Below the pieces are notes generated by a model, which was not told the DNA's origin, searched no databases, and was given only the letters and a program-made list of their open reading frames with translations. The translations under genes were made by a program, and so were the position numbers. Shown in pieces: positions 16,508 to 27,056 of a stretch of DNA of 64,000 nucleotides (within the stretch, counting starts at the first letter, position 1; each line of letters begins with the position of its first letter). Location: the NCBI GenBank assembly GCA_964586315.1, contig CAZPHE010000004.1, positions 1 to 64,000 on the forward strand, written 5' to 3'. This DNA is from CAZEER01 sp964586315. GTDB taxonomy: Bacteria > Fidelibacterota > Marinisomatia > Marinisomatales > UBA1611.

Positions 16508-17886
16508 ATATATTTTTTAATTGGGATGAAAATATCAATTCCAAGTCTAAATTCATTATCTATATTAAATCTATCAGATTTATTTATTTTTATTTCACTT
16601 ATAATCGAGAAATAAGGTTTAAGCCACCATTGAATATGAGTTTTCACAAAAGTTATTGTTTCATCATCAACATTAGGAAATTCAGTGTAAGGATAATCTG
16701 CATAACCAGAATATGGTGACTGCATAATATTTTTTTCTCCAATTTCCATTCGACCAATTTCAATATTCCCATAATAACGAATTGTTTTTGATATCCTATT
16801 AATTCCAAATCTAATGTCTCTTATATCACTACCAACTGCCCATCCTAAAGGTTTATTACGATGTACAAAATTATTTTTCCCATCTTCATGTTTAAATGTA
16901 TTAGAACCAATTCTTATTATTGAAACATAACAAGATGTTAATGATAATTCTGTATTAAATGGTGTATAAACACATTTAAAAGAATATGCAGTCCAATGTC
17001 CTTTACCCTCATCCTTTTGTTTTTTATCGATTACAAATTCATCGAATAAATAATTCCCAGAAATTCTAAAATTTTTGTTATTTGAATAATCAATGCTACC
17101 TTGCCATATTGCATTCCCATTATCCGTACCTATATCATTTTGACGATCATTCAACTCTATTTCAAGATGAGTAGAGATAGGATTAAAATAAGCAAAATCA
17201 ATTGATCTATTTTCACCTGAATAAACAACAACCTCTGATAATCCAAACAAAAGATTTCTTTGGTTGTTCCATTCAATTCCACGTCCTGTAATATATCTAT
17301 TGTAGAATAAACTATCAGTCTCAAGATATCCGTGAAAATACCGGACTTTTAATCTACCAAAATTTAGATCAAGCATACCATAATCGTACCCATTAGATGT
17401 CTCACTTAATGCAAGTTGAATATCATTTCCTGCACCCCAACTTTGTCTGCCTCTACCAAATTGAATAATCATCCATTCATTCTCATAACTGATACCTGAA
17501 AGATCTGTCTCGCCAGAAGAAAAACCAATTCTATCAATATCTCTTGGAATACCTGAATATCGATCAAAAAGGTCTACTTTATTAACAATTCTTGAATATA
17601 AATATCCATGAAAATTTGATTGAAATGTAAAATGCCCAAACCCATAAACAGATTTTGCTTCTGAAAATAATATCGTTCCCAAACGCATATTAATAATTAA
17701 GGAATCTGGGATATTATTTTTATGTGTATATCTAAGTGGGCCAAAAGTTGTATTTTTATCCCAATTGTCGCCGATATCTAAAGAATATTTTACAAATTTG
17801 TATTGGTAGAATTCATTGGGGATCTCTTGTGCAAAAATACAATTGATTGATATTATGGATATTAAGATGGATTTCACTTTAGTCAA
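16504..17886 (-). CDS. Wzi-like capsule assembly outer-membrane protein
   Basis: 460 residues with an N-terminal signal peptide (about 1-19, ending CIFAQ) and alternating beta-strand patterns through to the C-terminus, as in an outer-membrane barrel. GRGRQSWGAGND (about 144-155) and FAYFNPIS resemble conserved parts of the Wzi family, whose members anchor capsule at the cell surface. Its place in a polysaccharide cluster agrees. The outermost start is a TTG at 17886; a GTG at 17877 would also give a good signal peptide. Family assignment is by motif and context, not by strong identity. Confidence 0.75.
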   Translation of the reverse strand: MTKVKSILISIISINCIFAQEIPNEFYQYKFVKYSLDIGDNWDKNTTFGPLRYTHKNNIPDSLIINMRLGTILFSEAKSVYGFGHFTFQSNFHGYLYSRIVNKVDLFDRYSGIPRDIDRIGFSSGETDLSGISYENEWMIIQFGRGRQSWGAGNDIQLALSETSNGYDYGMLDLNFGRLKVRYFHGYLETDSLFYNRYITGRGIEWNNQRNLLFGLSEVVVYSGENRSIDFAYFNPISTHLEIELNDRQNDIGTDNGNAIWQGSIDYSNNKNFRISGNYLFDEFVIDKKQKDEGKGHWTAYSFKCVYTPFNTELSLTSCYVSIIRIGSNTFKHEDGKNNFVHRNKPLGWAVGSDIRDIRFGINRISKTIRYYGNIEIGRMEIGEKNIMQSPYSGYADYPYTEFPNVDDETITFVKTHIQWWLKPYFSIISEIKINKSDRFNIDNEFRLGIDIFIPIKKYI

Positions 17887-17933
17887 TGGTTTGATAGAAT
17901 CCTATTTTAAACGATAAAAAATATTATAAATAA

Positions 17934-18896
17934 TTACCAAACTTTCTCCTTCAATAGTCTGACAAAACCAAATAAATAGCCAAAACCATAGGAAAAATGT
18001 AATGATGGGAAAACAAAAATAGAAAAAAACTTACTCATTATTGTTTGTTGGATATATATTGAAAATATTAAACAAAAAAATATGTATAGAATAATGGGTA
18101 AAATAAAAATCCAGTGTAGTTTAACCAACAAAAAGGTTATAGAAATTAAAATACAAAATATAGGCGGAACATAATGGTACCAACGTTTACCATAGGGCAC
18201 TTTTTTAAAAACTATGGGTTTGAAAATTCCATAATTGAAATATTGGCTACATAAACCTCTGAGGTTTTCCCGAACAAAGTACTTAGTTTTAAGTTTTGGA
18301 TGCATAAGTATTTTATAGCCTTTAGATCTGCAACGATAGTTGAGCTCATCATCTTGATTTCGAATTAATTTTTCATCATATAATCCTACATCATCTAAAA
18401 CATATCTCTTATATATAGGGAATGGTACTGTATCAACAAACATTCTTGTATGTGAAGTCCTAAAATTAGAACCACCAACGCCAAATGGATGCATCATACA
18501 TTTTGCAATAGTATCACCTTTCCAAGTTTTTCCTATATGTATCGCGGGTCCTCCAACAATATCAGCTATATCATTATTTAATATTTCAATTGCATTTCTA
18601 AAATACTTTTCAGGATATATTGTATGTCCATCCAACCGTGCCACATATTGGCCTATTGTTTTGGGATATGCAAGATTAAACCCAAAATTAACATATTTTT
18701 TTTCATTTGTAATCAAAGTGCAATTACTATAATCATCTATCTTCCTCTCTAACCATTCATAAGTACCATCACGGGATTTACCATCTACAAAAATTATTTC
18801 ATAAGAGATTTTACGGACTGCTTTAATTATTGAAATAAATGATTTTTCAATATAATTAATCTCATTGCGGACAGGAATAATTATACTAAGTAACAA
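17934..18896 (-). CDS. GT2 glycosyltransferase, ExoA-like, with membrane C-terminus
   Basis: 320 residues. The N-terminal GT-A fold starts LLSIIIPVRNE, then VDGKSRDGT (37-45) for nucleotide binding, RLDGH (87-91) in the acceptor/metal position and RNQDDELNYR near 180. The C-terminal third (about 245-300) has two to three hydrophobic segments. This is the layout of succinoglycan ExoA-type transferases acting on lipid-linked sugars at the inner membrane face. It lies 47 bases downstream of a GT4 gene. Confidence 0.85.
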   Translation of the reverse strand: MLLSIIIPVRNEINYIEKSFISIIKAVRKISYEIIFVDGKSRDGTYEWLERKIDDYSNCTLITNEKKYVNFGFNLAYPKTIGQYVARLDGHTIYPEKYFRNAIEILNNDIADIVGGPAIHIGKTWKGDTIAKCMMHPFGVGGSNFRTSHTRMFVDTVPFPIYKRYVLDDVGLYDEKLIRNQDDELNYRCRSKGYKILMHPKLKTKYFVRENLRGLCSQYFNYGIFKPIVFKKVPYGKRWYHYVPPIFCILISITFLLVKLHWIFILPIILYIFFCLIFSIYIQQTIMSKFFSIFVFPSLHFSYGFGYLFGFVRLLKEKVW

Positions 18897-18943
18897 TTTC
18901 TTTTACTCCAAAAAATATTTTTAATTTAGATACAGATTGTTTT

Positions 18944-19969
18944 TTATTGACCATTAATTGAATACATTCTTATTAGTTTCTTCCATTTTACACTTATATT
19001 ATCCCATGAATATTTCTGGGCTATTAAAAGTGCATTATTAGACAACTTTTTTGATTGATGGTGATCATTTATTAAATACATAATCTCATTTACCATACCA
19101 TCAGTATCTCCATCATTCACTAATAACGCAGTTTTACCATGTTTAAGTAAATATGGAATACCTCCTACGTTCGTAGATATAATTGGTAAACCTAAAGCCA
19201 TTGCTTCAATTACACTCACAGGCATATTGTCTATATGAGTAGTATTAATAAAAATATCACTTTTACTAGAAAGTGATATCCATTGATTTTTTGTTAATTT
19301 ACCAGTGAATTTAATTTGTTTTTCAATATTTAATTTTTTTGCAAGATCAATACACAATCTTTTACTACCATCTTTATCTGGACCAACCATTGTAAGCATA
19401 GGATTATTATACTTTTTAGATAATTTATATAGTACACGAATTGCCATTTGAGGATTATATACTTTATGAAAAGAACGAACCCATAATAATTTTGGTTTTA
19501 TTGATTGACGCAATTGGAATGGATAATCTTCTAGATTTATAAAATTAGGGATATATAGAACATTATAATTTTTCTCTGAAAAAAATGTTGAAAAAAACAA
19601 TGATGGAGATATATTTGTCACAGCATTACTAAAGAGGTAATTAGATAATGTAGGACTTTTTTTTATTCGATTTTTTATATCACCTCCTCTTATAATTGTT
19701 ATAAATGGGATACCCAGAAGTCTTGATACGAAGCCAAAAAAGAATGCGAAATAAAAGGCTTTAGAACTGAATACATCTACGATCAAAAGACCTAACCTAT
19801 GAAAATTATTAAAAAATATATAATTCATATGCAAAAAACGGAGTAATATATTCTTTTTAGATGAAGCATCTTTGATATTTATCATTTCTTTAAGTTTTGG
19901 GACCAACGTCTCCATTGAAGGCGTTGTATATCCATGAGAAGATATGTTATTCCCTATATAAATGACCAT
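18944..19969 (-). CDS. GT4 glycosyltransferase
   Basis: 341 residues. The C-terminal Rossmann half is clear: LLWVRSFHKVYNPQMAIRVL near 170, TMVGPDKDG, FTGKLTKNQW, and the donor-binding EX7E-type segment VIEAMALGLPIISTNVGG near 250-270. The N-terminal half begins MVIYIGNNISSHGYTT, normal for the GT-B fold. A retaining transferase using a nucleotide sugar. The start overlaps the upstream polymerase gene by 23 bases, suggesting translational coupling. Confidence 0.87.
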   Translation of the reverse strand: MVIYIGNNISSHGYTTPSMETLVPKLKEMINIKDASSKKNILLRFLHMNYIFFNNFHRLGLLIVDVFSSKAFYFAFFFGFVSRLLGIPFITIIRGGDIKNRIKKSPTLSNYLFSNAVTNISPSLFFSTFFSEKNYNVLYIPNFINLEDYPFQLRQSIKPKLLWVRSFHKVYNPQMAIRVLYKLSKKYNNPMLTMVGPDKDGSKRLCIDLAKKLNIEKQIKFTGKLTKNQWISLSSKSDIFINTTHIDNMPVSVIEAMALGLPIISTNVGGIPYLLKHGKTALLVNDGDTDGMVNEIMYLINDHHQSKKLSNNALLIAQKYSWDNISVKWKKLIRMYSINGQ

Positions 19970-21323
19970 TATTCACATTGTTGAAAATTGGTTTAGAAAT
20001 ATAAATAAAAGATAAGCCAAAGATAAATCCTGGCATTGCCAGTCTCATTGCCGAATGTAACATTGTTAAAACAGCAATTACTACAAAACATACATATATA
20101 ACTTGATTTTGATCTCTTCGTCTAAAATATTCCTTAAAAATAAAAACACCCAAGGCAAATAAACCCAATAGACCGATTATACCATGCTCCGCTAAAATTC
20201 GAGTGACCTCACTATGCGCAGCTACAGCTTTACCATAAAAATATTGATCTCTTAAATGTTTTGCCATACCTGGACCCACACCAATAACATAATTATCAAA
20301 AAATATATCTATATCGGTCAACATAATGTCAATTCTCGATGAACCACCTATTTGCCCTAATTCGTTAATAACAAAAGTAGATCTATATCGTTCTTCCATT
20401 AATCCACTCGTTATTTCAGTTGATATATTCCATAGAATTATAATAAGACCAACTAAGATTATCATCCTAAAATTTTTAATTGTTTTTGTTTTTGTTTTTT
20501 GTTTTAATGATACAAACCACCCAATTGCAATTGCTAAAAACGATGTAATAACACCGCCTCTTGCAAACGTTAAAAATGCTTGTACAGAACACATTCCAAG
20601 AATTAAATAATCAAGAATTTCACTCTTAAACAACTTATAATTATTAATCCTTGAGATCCCAATTAATGTTATCAGAACACCAAACATAGATGAAACTTGA
20701 TTAGGACCATAACCACCACTCATATGAGTGTTGGCTTCACTAGTAAAAACGATATCTTCTGGTGATGGTAAACGTATAAGAATAATAACACTCATTGTAA
20801 TTATTGGTAAAGCCATTGCCCTGAAAATTTTTATAATATCATTTTTATTAATTATTCGATTTCTAAAATATAGGACTGAAATAAAAAGACAAAATGGTCC
20901 AGATAAATTAAAAGAAATTAACTGACGCCAATGATTAAATGAATAATACGGAACCAATGAAATTGAAGGAATAAAAAACATTATATATATAATCATCAGA
21001 AAAGATATTTTGAGTGATTTTGCACTTTCCACTAAGATCCCCAATATTAAAAACAAAATAACAGCATATTTCCCATATTCCCAAAAAACATTTGCACCCG
21101 TCATCCTTAGAATAATCTCAAGACCCACAATGTAAGAAGAAAAAATACTGGCTTCATTATTTTTATTCCTATTTTTAGTAATATTAAATATTCCATATAG
21201 AATCAAAAACCATGCCCAAGCTGTTGATATAAATGAATACTTCACAAAAATGAAACCAAGAATTATGTGAAAAACAATAAAATAATTAAATCTATAAGTC
21301 AGATATCTAATATAGGATTGCAT
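19947..21323 (-). CDS. O-antigen ligase/polymerase family membrane protein (Wzy/WaaL-like)
   Basis: 458 residues, about 10-12 hydrophobic segments, with a large loop near 300-370. That loop ends with GVGPGMAKHLRDQY and AAHSEVTRILAEHGIIG, the signature of the O-antigen ligase/polymerase family. It would polymerise lipid-linked repeat units or ligate the finished glycan in the periplasm. It is the only such gene in the window. It overlaps the upstream GT4 gene by 17 bases. Polymerase versus ligase cannot be decided from sequence alone. Confidence 0.85.
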   Translation of the reverse strand: MQSYIRYLTYRFNYFIVFHIILGFIFVKYSFISTAWAWFLILYGIFNITKNRNKNNEASIFSSYIVGLEIILRMTGANVFWEYGKYAVILFLILGILVESAKSLKISFLMIIYIMFFIPSISLVPYYSFNHWRQLISFNLSGPFCLFISVLYFRNRIINKNDIIKIFRAMALPIITMSVIILIRLPSPEDIVFTSEANTHMSGGYGPNQVSSMFGVLITLIGISRINNYKLFKSEILDYLILGMCSVQAFLTFARGGVITSFLAIAIGWFVSLKQKTKTKTIKNFRMIILVGLIIILWNISTEITSGLMEERYRSTFVINELGQIGGSSRIDIMLTDIDIFFDNYVIGVGPGMAKHLRDQYFYGKAVAAHSEVTRILAEHGIIGLLGLFALGVFIFKEYFRRRDQNQVIYVCFVVIAVLTMLHSAMRLAMPGFIFGLSFIYISKPIFNNVNNGHLYRE

Positions 21324-22452
21324 TTTCTACCAATTCCAAATAATTCTCAAATGTAAAGGATTTTGCTTTTCGATTTATATTTCTAGAACAAAATCTTAGT
21401 TTTTTTCTATCGTTTATAATTTGCATAAACATATTATGTTTCCTTACAGAATCATTATTAATTATAAAACCATTATATTTATCCTTTATTACATTCTTAA
21501 TCTGTTTCAAGTCTGAAACTATAGATACACAACCAAATGCCCCAGCTTCCATTATGACTTTTGGAAAACCTTCAGATTTTGAAAGTAATATAAGAATATG
21601 GGAATTTGCATAATAATCAAATATTTCTTTTCTTGGCAAAGGTCCACAAAAATTTACTTCTATGGATAAATTTTTTGCCCATAAAGTATATTTTTCAAAA
21701 TCACTAGATTGACCTATAATGGTTAATGAATTAATTAATTTTGTTGGATGTATTTTTTCTATTAACATAAATAATTCATCCAAACCTTTTTCTTTTTCCA
21801 AACGACCTACAAACAAAAGATTTAGCTGATCTGAAAAGTTTTTCTTGTTTGCAATTTTTGTTGCAATTTTAAATGTTTTTTGATTAAAGCAAGGGTTGAT
21901 AAAATCATAAAAGTTGCTTTTAAGCTTAGGATAGCATCCATTTATTGAGATTACAACCTTTTTGGGAAACCTTTTTAAATACCAACGTTGTAACTTATAA
22001 CTTAATGGTGATGATGAATCTTCCCATGATCCAGCATACTTTATCCATATTGACCGATTCCAAAAAAAATACATCCAAGGGATAAATAATACTCCAATAC
22101 CAGTGGGAGCACGAAAATGGATTACATTTGATAATTTTAAACAAAATTTGATTTTTTTTAGATTGAATGGGAAGAATATCAGATGATTTAATTTTTGATT
22201 AAAATTTTTACCTCCCATAGGTTTCAATGGAATAAAAGTAATATTTTTTTGTTTGTGCTCAATATATGATGAGGGTGGATCATAATCATGTAAGGGAGCA
22301 CAATGAAAAATCTTTTTAAATAAAGTAGAAAGATAATCAATTTCTTCAACGGTAGGTCCTAATCCGACGATGATGCCATTATTATTCATACAATAGGGTG
22401 TATGAGATATAATAGTGCATATGGAATTTTTAGTCAATAATAAATTTTTCAT
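21307..22452 (-). CDS. GT4 glycosyltransferase
   Basis: About 381 residues. I use the ATG at 22452 (MKNLLLTKNSICTIISHTPY) because family members start a few residues before this IISHT segment; the open frame reaches back to 22491 without added homology. IVGLGPTVEEIDYLSTLF follows (about 30-45). The C-terminal half has LLFVGRLEKEKGLDELF, FCGPLPRKEIFDYY and KSEGFPKVIMEAGAFGCVSI, the usual GT-B donor site. It overlaps the end of the upstream GT4 gene by about 20 bases. Confidence 0.87.
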   Translation of the reverse strand: MKNLLLTKNSICTIISHTPYCMNNNGIIVGLGPTVEEIDYLSTLFKKIFHCAPLHDYDPPSSYIEHKQKNITFIPLKPMGGKNFNQKLNHLIFFPFNLKKIKFCLKLSNVIHFRAPTGIGVLFIPWMYFFWNRSIWIKYAGSWEDSSSPLSYKLQRWYLKRFPKKVVISINGCYPKLKSNFYDFINPCFNQKTFKIATKIANKKNFSDQLNLLFVGRLEKEKGLDELFMLIEKIHPTKLINSLTIIGQSSDFEKYTLWAKNLSIEVNFCGPLPRKEIFDYYANSHILILLSKSEGFPKVIMEAGAFGCVSIVSDLKQIKNVIKDKYNGFIINNDSVRKHNMFMQIINDRKKLRFCSRNINRKAKSFTFENYLELVENAILY

Positions 22453-23524
22453 ATTTTGTAATACGTTTTGTCCATGTATTTGATTTTGCAAATTCCTGAG
22501 ATTGATGATAAAAGTTTTTATAATGGGTGAAAACTGTATTTAAAGCATTCAAAATCTCAATAGGGTTTTTTTGGTTTATTAATAAACCATTTACATTATG
22601 ACAAATTGATTCTTTTAACCCTGAATGGTTACTTCCTATTGCGGGGATTCCAAAAACGTTTCCTTCAAGTACACTTATACCATATCCCTCTACATCTCCA
22701 TCATAACCTTTTTCTGAGAGTATCATATTGACATGTGCTTTATTATAAATAGTCTGTAAAGATTTTTTTGATAAAGTGCCATGAATAGTAACTATTTCAC
22801 CAACATCCAATTCCCTTATAAGAGTAAGTAGGCTTTCTTTTTGTTTTGGTTCTCCTACACAATGATAATGTACATTTGGAAATTTTTTTTTGATAAAAGG
22901 CAATGCAGACACAACATTATGTTGACCTTTTCTAAATGAAATTGAACCTACGCTTAAAAGAATTGGATAATTATTTAGTCTACCATTTTTATTTTTTGAT
23001 ATCCATTCAAAAGGATTAACACCATTATGAATTACAACAGTATTCAATCTGAATTGAATAGGAATTAAATTTCTAGTAAAATTAGATACTGCAATTAGGT
23101 TATCAGCTTTTTTTAGACAAAAGGTTATCCACTTCATCTTTATACCTTTACCAATTTCTGAGCCATGTAAAATCACAAATACTTTTGGATTACTTATAAA
23201 TTTCATTATAGGAATTAACCAGATTGAGGAGCGCCCAGAAACAAAAATATGAGTTATTTGTTCGCAAACTATAATTTTCCTGATGACATTAATTCTATTA
23301 TACCAATTAAAAATAAAATTATTATACCGTTGAAATCTGATTATGGGGAAAGAACAATTTTTATCAAAAGAGTCCTTTTCTTTTTGATTAACGTAATCAG
23401 ACACTGTACATACAATAATATTTTTCTGGTTTTTTTGTAATTCATTGACGACATGAAATGCATGAGTGCCTATACCTCCAGGTCCAGGTGGAAACTCTGA
23501 TGAAATAAATAAAACTCTAGACAA
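22430..23524 (-). CDS. GT4 glycosyltransferase
   Basis: 364 residues. The start is TTG; no other start keeps the conserved N-terminal strand VLFISSEFPPGPGGIGTHA (about 4-22), in which the glycine-rich loop binds the acceptor side. The C-terminal half has LLSVGSISFRKGQHNVVSAL, IHGTLSKKSLQTIY and EGYGISVLEGNVFGIPAIGS. It overlaps the upstream GT2 gene by eight bases and the downstream GT4 gene, in a tightly packed run. Confidence 0.87.
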   Translation of the reverse strand: MSRVLFISSEFPPGPGGIGTHAFHVVNELQKNQKNIIVCTVSDYVNQKEKDSFDKNCSFPIIRFQRYNNFIFNWYNRINVIRKIIVCEQITHIFVSGRSSIWLIPIMKFISNPKVFVILHGSEIGKGIKMKWITFCLKKADNLIAVSNFTRNLIPIQFRLNTVVIHNGVNPFEWISKNKNGRLNNYPILLSVGSISFRKGQHNVVSALPFIKKKFPNVHYHCVGEPKQKESLLTLIRELDVGEIVTIHGTLSKKSLQTIYNKAHVNMILSEKGYDGDVEGYGISVLEGNVFGIPAIGSNHSGLKESICHNVNGLLINQKNPIEILNALNTVFTHYKNFYHQSQEFAKSNTWTKRITKYEKFIID

Positions 23525-24869
23525 TTTGGGGAATTTTTGAACCTTCTTTTAACATTACTGATGATAGTTTCCAGGAGCAAATAACTTGGTATGCCACAAA
23601 AGGGAACAAGATTATGAACACCATTAGACTAATTAAAATAGATAATTTATTACCTTTACTTTTATAAGTAGTCAGAGAAAAAGGAATATGTGTAAATAAA
23701 TATTTTAAGCTATTTTGTTTTCCAAAATAGGTCCTTGAATAATATAAAACACTAGGTATCGGTCTTGGTTTTAATATACTGGTAGGTCTAAGACTATCCC
23801 ATGAACCCATTTGTCGTAGGCCACCTTGTTTAACTTTTAAATGAATCCTCTGACTTGCTGGATTAGAAATTGATAAAAGTCCATTTTTATAAATTCTTAA
23901 ACCATATTCGGCATCTCCCTTGCGCATTCCTTCATATCGTTCATCAAATAACCCACATGATTTAAATACATAGCGATACAATACTACATTACCAGTATCC
24001 AATTGATCTGCAAGGCGATATATAAAATAATTTTCAGGTGTTTTTGAACCGTGTGTAGAAATTGAGATACCTGCTGATACATCTGCATCATAATAATCCA
24101 GACATTGCAAATGTTTTTTTAACCAATCAGGTTTTATACGTGAATCATCATCTAATAAAGCAATTATCTCTTCATTTGATTCCTGGATGGCTATGTTTCT
24201 TGCATGCCAAAGAGCCGGTATATCCTGTCTAATTAAATTTATCTTCAAATTAAATTTATCATAAAAGGATTCTTCAAATGGATTCGACTGATCTACTACA
24301 GTAACAGAAAAATTGGAATAATTTTGATTTTCTAAATCCTTTAGGAGATCATGTAAATAATTATAACGATTATAAGTAGGGATAATAACTCTAACATGGA
24401 CATCATTATTAATTATAGATAAACCATCATTATTGGATATTTGAGTCTCGCCAATAAGATTAGAAGTTATAGGAATCCGTTTCACTTTTAAATTCTTCAG
24501 AAAAGAATAAATACCTACAAATGGCTTCCGCAAAATAAAGACACAATAGAATAAATAGATTAAACTCCATGCAACGTTAAAATTTTTTCGAATAAATCTA
24601 AATTCATCTATAATACTAGGTTGATGGTTTAATTTTAACGTGGATTTAAAACCAACATCGCTTTTTTTCGGTATAAAACCATTCATTAATAAAACAAAAT
24701 ACATTTCTAATTTTGCACTATCATTTGATTCATAATTCTTATCTAATTTTATAGAATCATCTACATTTTGTAACAATCTATAATTATCATTAATTAAATG
24801 AAAATACCACAATGGTTTTATCAATGTTAATACTTCAAAAGTAGAATAATTTATTTTGTTATTCTTCAT
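23517..24869 (-). CDS. GT2 glycosyltransferase with extra N-terminal region
   Basis: 450 residues, longer than usual. The GT2 domain is central (about 155-370): VRVIIPTYNRYNYL, then ALLDDDSRIKPDW (metal-binding Asp cluster near 240) and GMRKGDAEYGLRIYKNG near 310. Residues 1-150 have no motif I know and include one hydrophobic stretch near 105. A C-terminal hydrophobic helix (about 410-435) suggests membrane attachment. It overlaps the exostosin-like gene upstream by 11 bases. Confidence 0.82.
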   Translation of the reverse strand: MKNNKINYSTFEVLTLIKPLWYFHLINDNYRLLQNVDDSIKLDKNYESNDSAKLEMYFVLLMNGFIPKKSDVGFKSTLKLNHQPSIIDEFRFIRKNFNVAWSLIYLFYCVFILRKPFVGIYSFLKNLKVKRIPITSNLIGETQISNNDGLSIINNDVHVRVIIPTYNRYNYLHDLLKDLENQNYSNFSVTVVDQSNPFEESFYDKFNLKINLIRQDIPALWHARNIAIQESNEEIIALLDDDSRIKPDWLKKHLQCLDYYDADVSAGISISTHGSKTPENYFIYRLADQLDTGNVVLYRYVFKSCGLFDERYEGMRKGDAEYGLRIYKNGLLSISNPASQRIHLKVKQGGLRQMGSWDSLRPTSILKPRPIPSVLYYSRTYFGKQNSLKYLFTHIPFSLTTYKSKGNKLSILISLMVFIILFPFVAYQVICSWKLSSVMLKEGSKIPQIV

Positions 24870-25884
24870 TTTTTATAAATGTTTGATAAAATCCATTAAA
24901 TGTTAATCTATCTTCCCAAAGTACTCTATTCTTGATTTGAAGTTTTTTAAAATCTGCATCTGAAAGGTTATTGTGAAATTCAATTAATATATCCACTGCA
25001 TCAAAAATATCTTTTTCATTTATGATTATACAATGTTTGTCCCAATCAATTTGATTATCTAAAGGCAATATGCAATCTGTATTTATTAGGATTGGAATCC
25101 TTCCCATCGCTAATGTTTCATAAAATCTAGAAGAAAAGTTCCCAGCACCTCTAACACAGATTACATAGTTTGTTGTTAACATATTTTCTAAAAATTCCAA
25201 TTTATGTTTTTTGTTTTTTTTATGGATACTGGACTTATCTCTTAATATAAAATCAGATGTTATATCATTTGTACTTAAAAACAATTTTAAGACCTCACTT
25301 CTTAATTTTGTACTTAGAGTGGGATATGAATGATCTATGTATGGTTTGATAATTAAGTTTTTATATTTATCAAATATTTTTTTCCCTGATCGCAACTTAG
25401 CATTCACCCACTTTGTTTCTGTGATACCACAAAATCCAACTTTTGGTTTATCATCTTTAGATAAGATCTTTATTTTTTTTAATTTTAAGATACTCAATGG
25501 ATCTTTAATAATTACTGGGTAAGCATGCTCATTTTTTCTACGCATTGATTTATAACAGCTATGTCTGAACAATATATAGTTGCCTATTGGGATTTTTAAT
25601 GTAAAGTCTCCGGTAGACCATGTATAAACAGGTTTATCCCAATTTTCATATTCATTTAAAATTTCAATAGCATCATTAATTTTATTTTTTTCATAATAAT
25701 AATTCCAACTTAAAGGAAGGATTAGAGCTTCTGCATCAAATGGATTATCAGATAAAATTAGATCTTGAGGATCTAAACCATATAAAGAATGTCGAGAATA
25801 TTTATATATTGGTTTAATCCAATCAGATAAATAATACCTAGGTATATCATCTGAAATATTGTCTTTTTTAAAAAATATTTTCAA
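24859..25884 (-). CDS. Exostosin-like (GT47-type) glycosyltransferase
   Basis: 341 residues. The C-terminal part carries the exostosin pattern: NYVICVRGAGNFSSRFYE followed by TLAMGRIPILINTD (about 235-270), then DNQIDW. The N-terminal half has WSTGDF and IGNYILFRHSCY. Bacterial members occur in capsule loci; the sugar is unknown. The start is TTG inside a TTGA overlap with the TGA of the upstream GT4 gene. Confidence 0.8.
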   Translation of the reverse strand: MKIFFKKDNISDDIPRYYLSDWIKPIYKYSRHSLYGLDPQDLILSDNPFDAEALILPLSWNYYYEKNKINDAIEILNEYENWDKPVYTWSTGDFTLKIPIGNYILFRHSCYKSMRRKNEHAYPVIIKDPLSILKLKKIKILSKDDKPKVGFCGITETKWVNAKLRSGKKIFDKYKNLIIKPYIDHSYPTLSTKLRSEVLKLFLSTNDITSDFILRDKSSIHKKNKKHKLEFLENMLTTNYVICVRGAGNFSSRFYETLAMGRIPILINTDCILPLDNQIDWDKHCIIINEKDIFDAVDILIEFHNNLSDADFKKLQIKNRVLWEDRLTFNGFYQTFIKNEE

Positions 25885-27056
25885 TTAAAAAACTTAGAAA
25901 ACTTTTGAATCTGTTTTTCCAAATTAAATTGTTTTTTTATTCGATTTATCGCATTAATTCTAATCTGATGGAGCTCCTTCTCTTTCATATTTAAAACATT
26001 ATTGATTTGTTGGGCTAACTTTCTAGGGTTTCTCTTTGGTACAATCCATCCTGTTTGACCATTAACCACGTTTTCAGAAAGACCTTCAGCATTTGACACT
26101 ATTGATAAAAGACCCATACCCTGAGCTTCTAATACACTATTACAAAATCCTTCCTGGATACTATATTGTAAATAAATATCCGCCTTCTCATAATAACACT
26201 TTATATATTCATGATTTACCTGACCAAAAAAAGTAACAAAATTATTTAATCCTAACTCATGAGTAGCAAATACAAGTCGTTCATATTCTTCACCTCCTCC
26301 TACAATTGTATAATGAAAATGAATTCCTTGATTTTTAATCTTTGCCAATGCTTGTAAGGTATATTCCAAACCTTTTTTCCAGTGTAATCTAGCAACAGTT
26401 AGAAAATGGATTTTATCCTTATTAATTATTGTTTTACTATTTAATTCTGCAGCTTGAAAATTTTTGGTATTGATTGCTGGATAAATTATTTCATATTTTA
26501 CTTTACTATTTAAACCATTTTCAATAGCAATTTCTATTAATTCATTAGATATAGAATGTATTTTATCAACTTTTTCCCAAACTTTATTATAGCATCCAGG
26601 ATATTTTAAAGGATAGATGCATAAATCATATCCCCTAATACTTAATCCCATTCGAGCATACATTGCAGCAGCCGTATTCTCCCTTCTCATTGACATTGTT
26701 GCGAATCCAAAATGTATCCAATCTAATTTTTGGGTAAGTATATGACAATTTAGATAAAGATTTACCCAACGCTGATATATTGAAACATTATCATTTTTCT
26801 CAAGATATAAAAAACGAAGAAATATTTTTGGATTTTTCAAGAAAAGTAAAACATATGAAAAAAACATTTTAGCTATTTGTAAAAAAATATTCTTGTTTAT
26901 ACTAGGATTCAAAATTGTTTTACAAATATTAGAATCATCATTTTGGTTAGTAAATAGAATTACCTTATGTCCTAATTCTTCTAGAAATGTTATTTTTGCT
27001 TTAAAGAATGTTTCAGATTCAGTAGGATTATTAGGTATTATCAGACCTATGATCAT
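25881..27056 (-). CDS. GT4 glycosyltransferase
   Basis: About 391 residues. I choose ATG 27056 because it forms an ATGA overlap with the stop of the upstream methyltransferase gene and gives MIIGLIIPNNPTESETFF. The GT-B C-terminal half has FLTVARLHWKKGLEYTLQAL, FFGQVNHEYIKCYY and EGFCNSVLEAQGMGLLSIVS. The LHWKKG segment and its surroundings resemble those of the GT4 at 27835, so the two look like diverged paralogues flanking a methyltransferase gene. Confidence 0.87.
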   Translation of the reverse strand: MIIGLIIPNNPTESETFFKAKITFLEELGHKVILFTNQNDDSNICKTILNPSINKNIFLQIAKMFFSYVLLFLKNPKIFLRFLYLEKNDNVSIYQRWVNLYLNCHILTQKLDWIHFGFATMSMRRENTAAAMYARMGLSIRGYDLCIYPLKYPGCYNKVWEKVDKIHSISNELIEIAIENGLNSKVKYEIIYPAINTKNFQAAELNSKTIINKDKIHFLTVARLHWKKGLEYTLQALAKIKNQGIHFHYTIVGGGEEYERLVFATHELGLNNFVTFFGQVNHEYIKCYYEKADIYLQYSIQEGFCNSVLEAQGMGLLSIVSNAEGLSENVVNGQTGWIVPKRNPRKLAQQINNVLNMKEKELHQIRINAINRIKKQFNLEKQIQKFSKFFN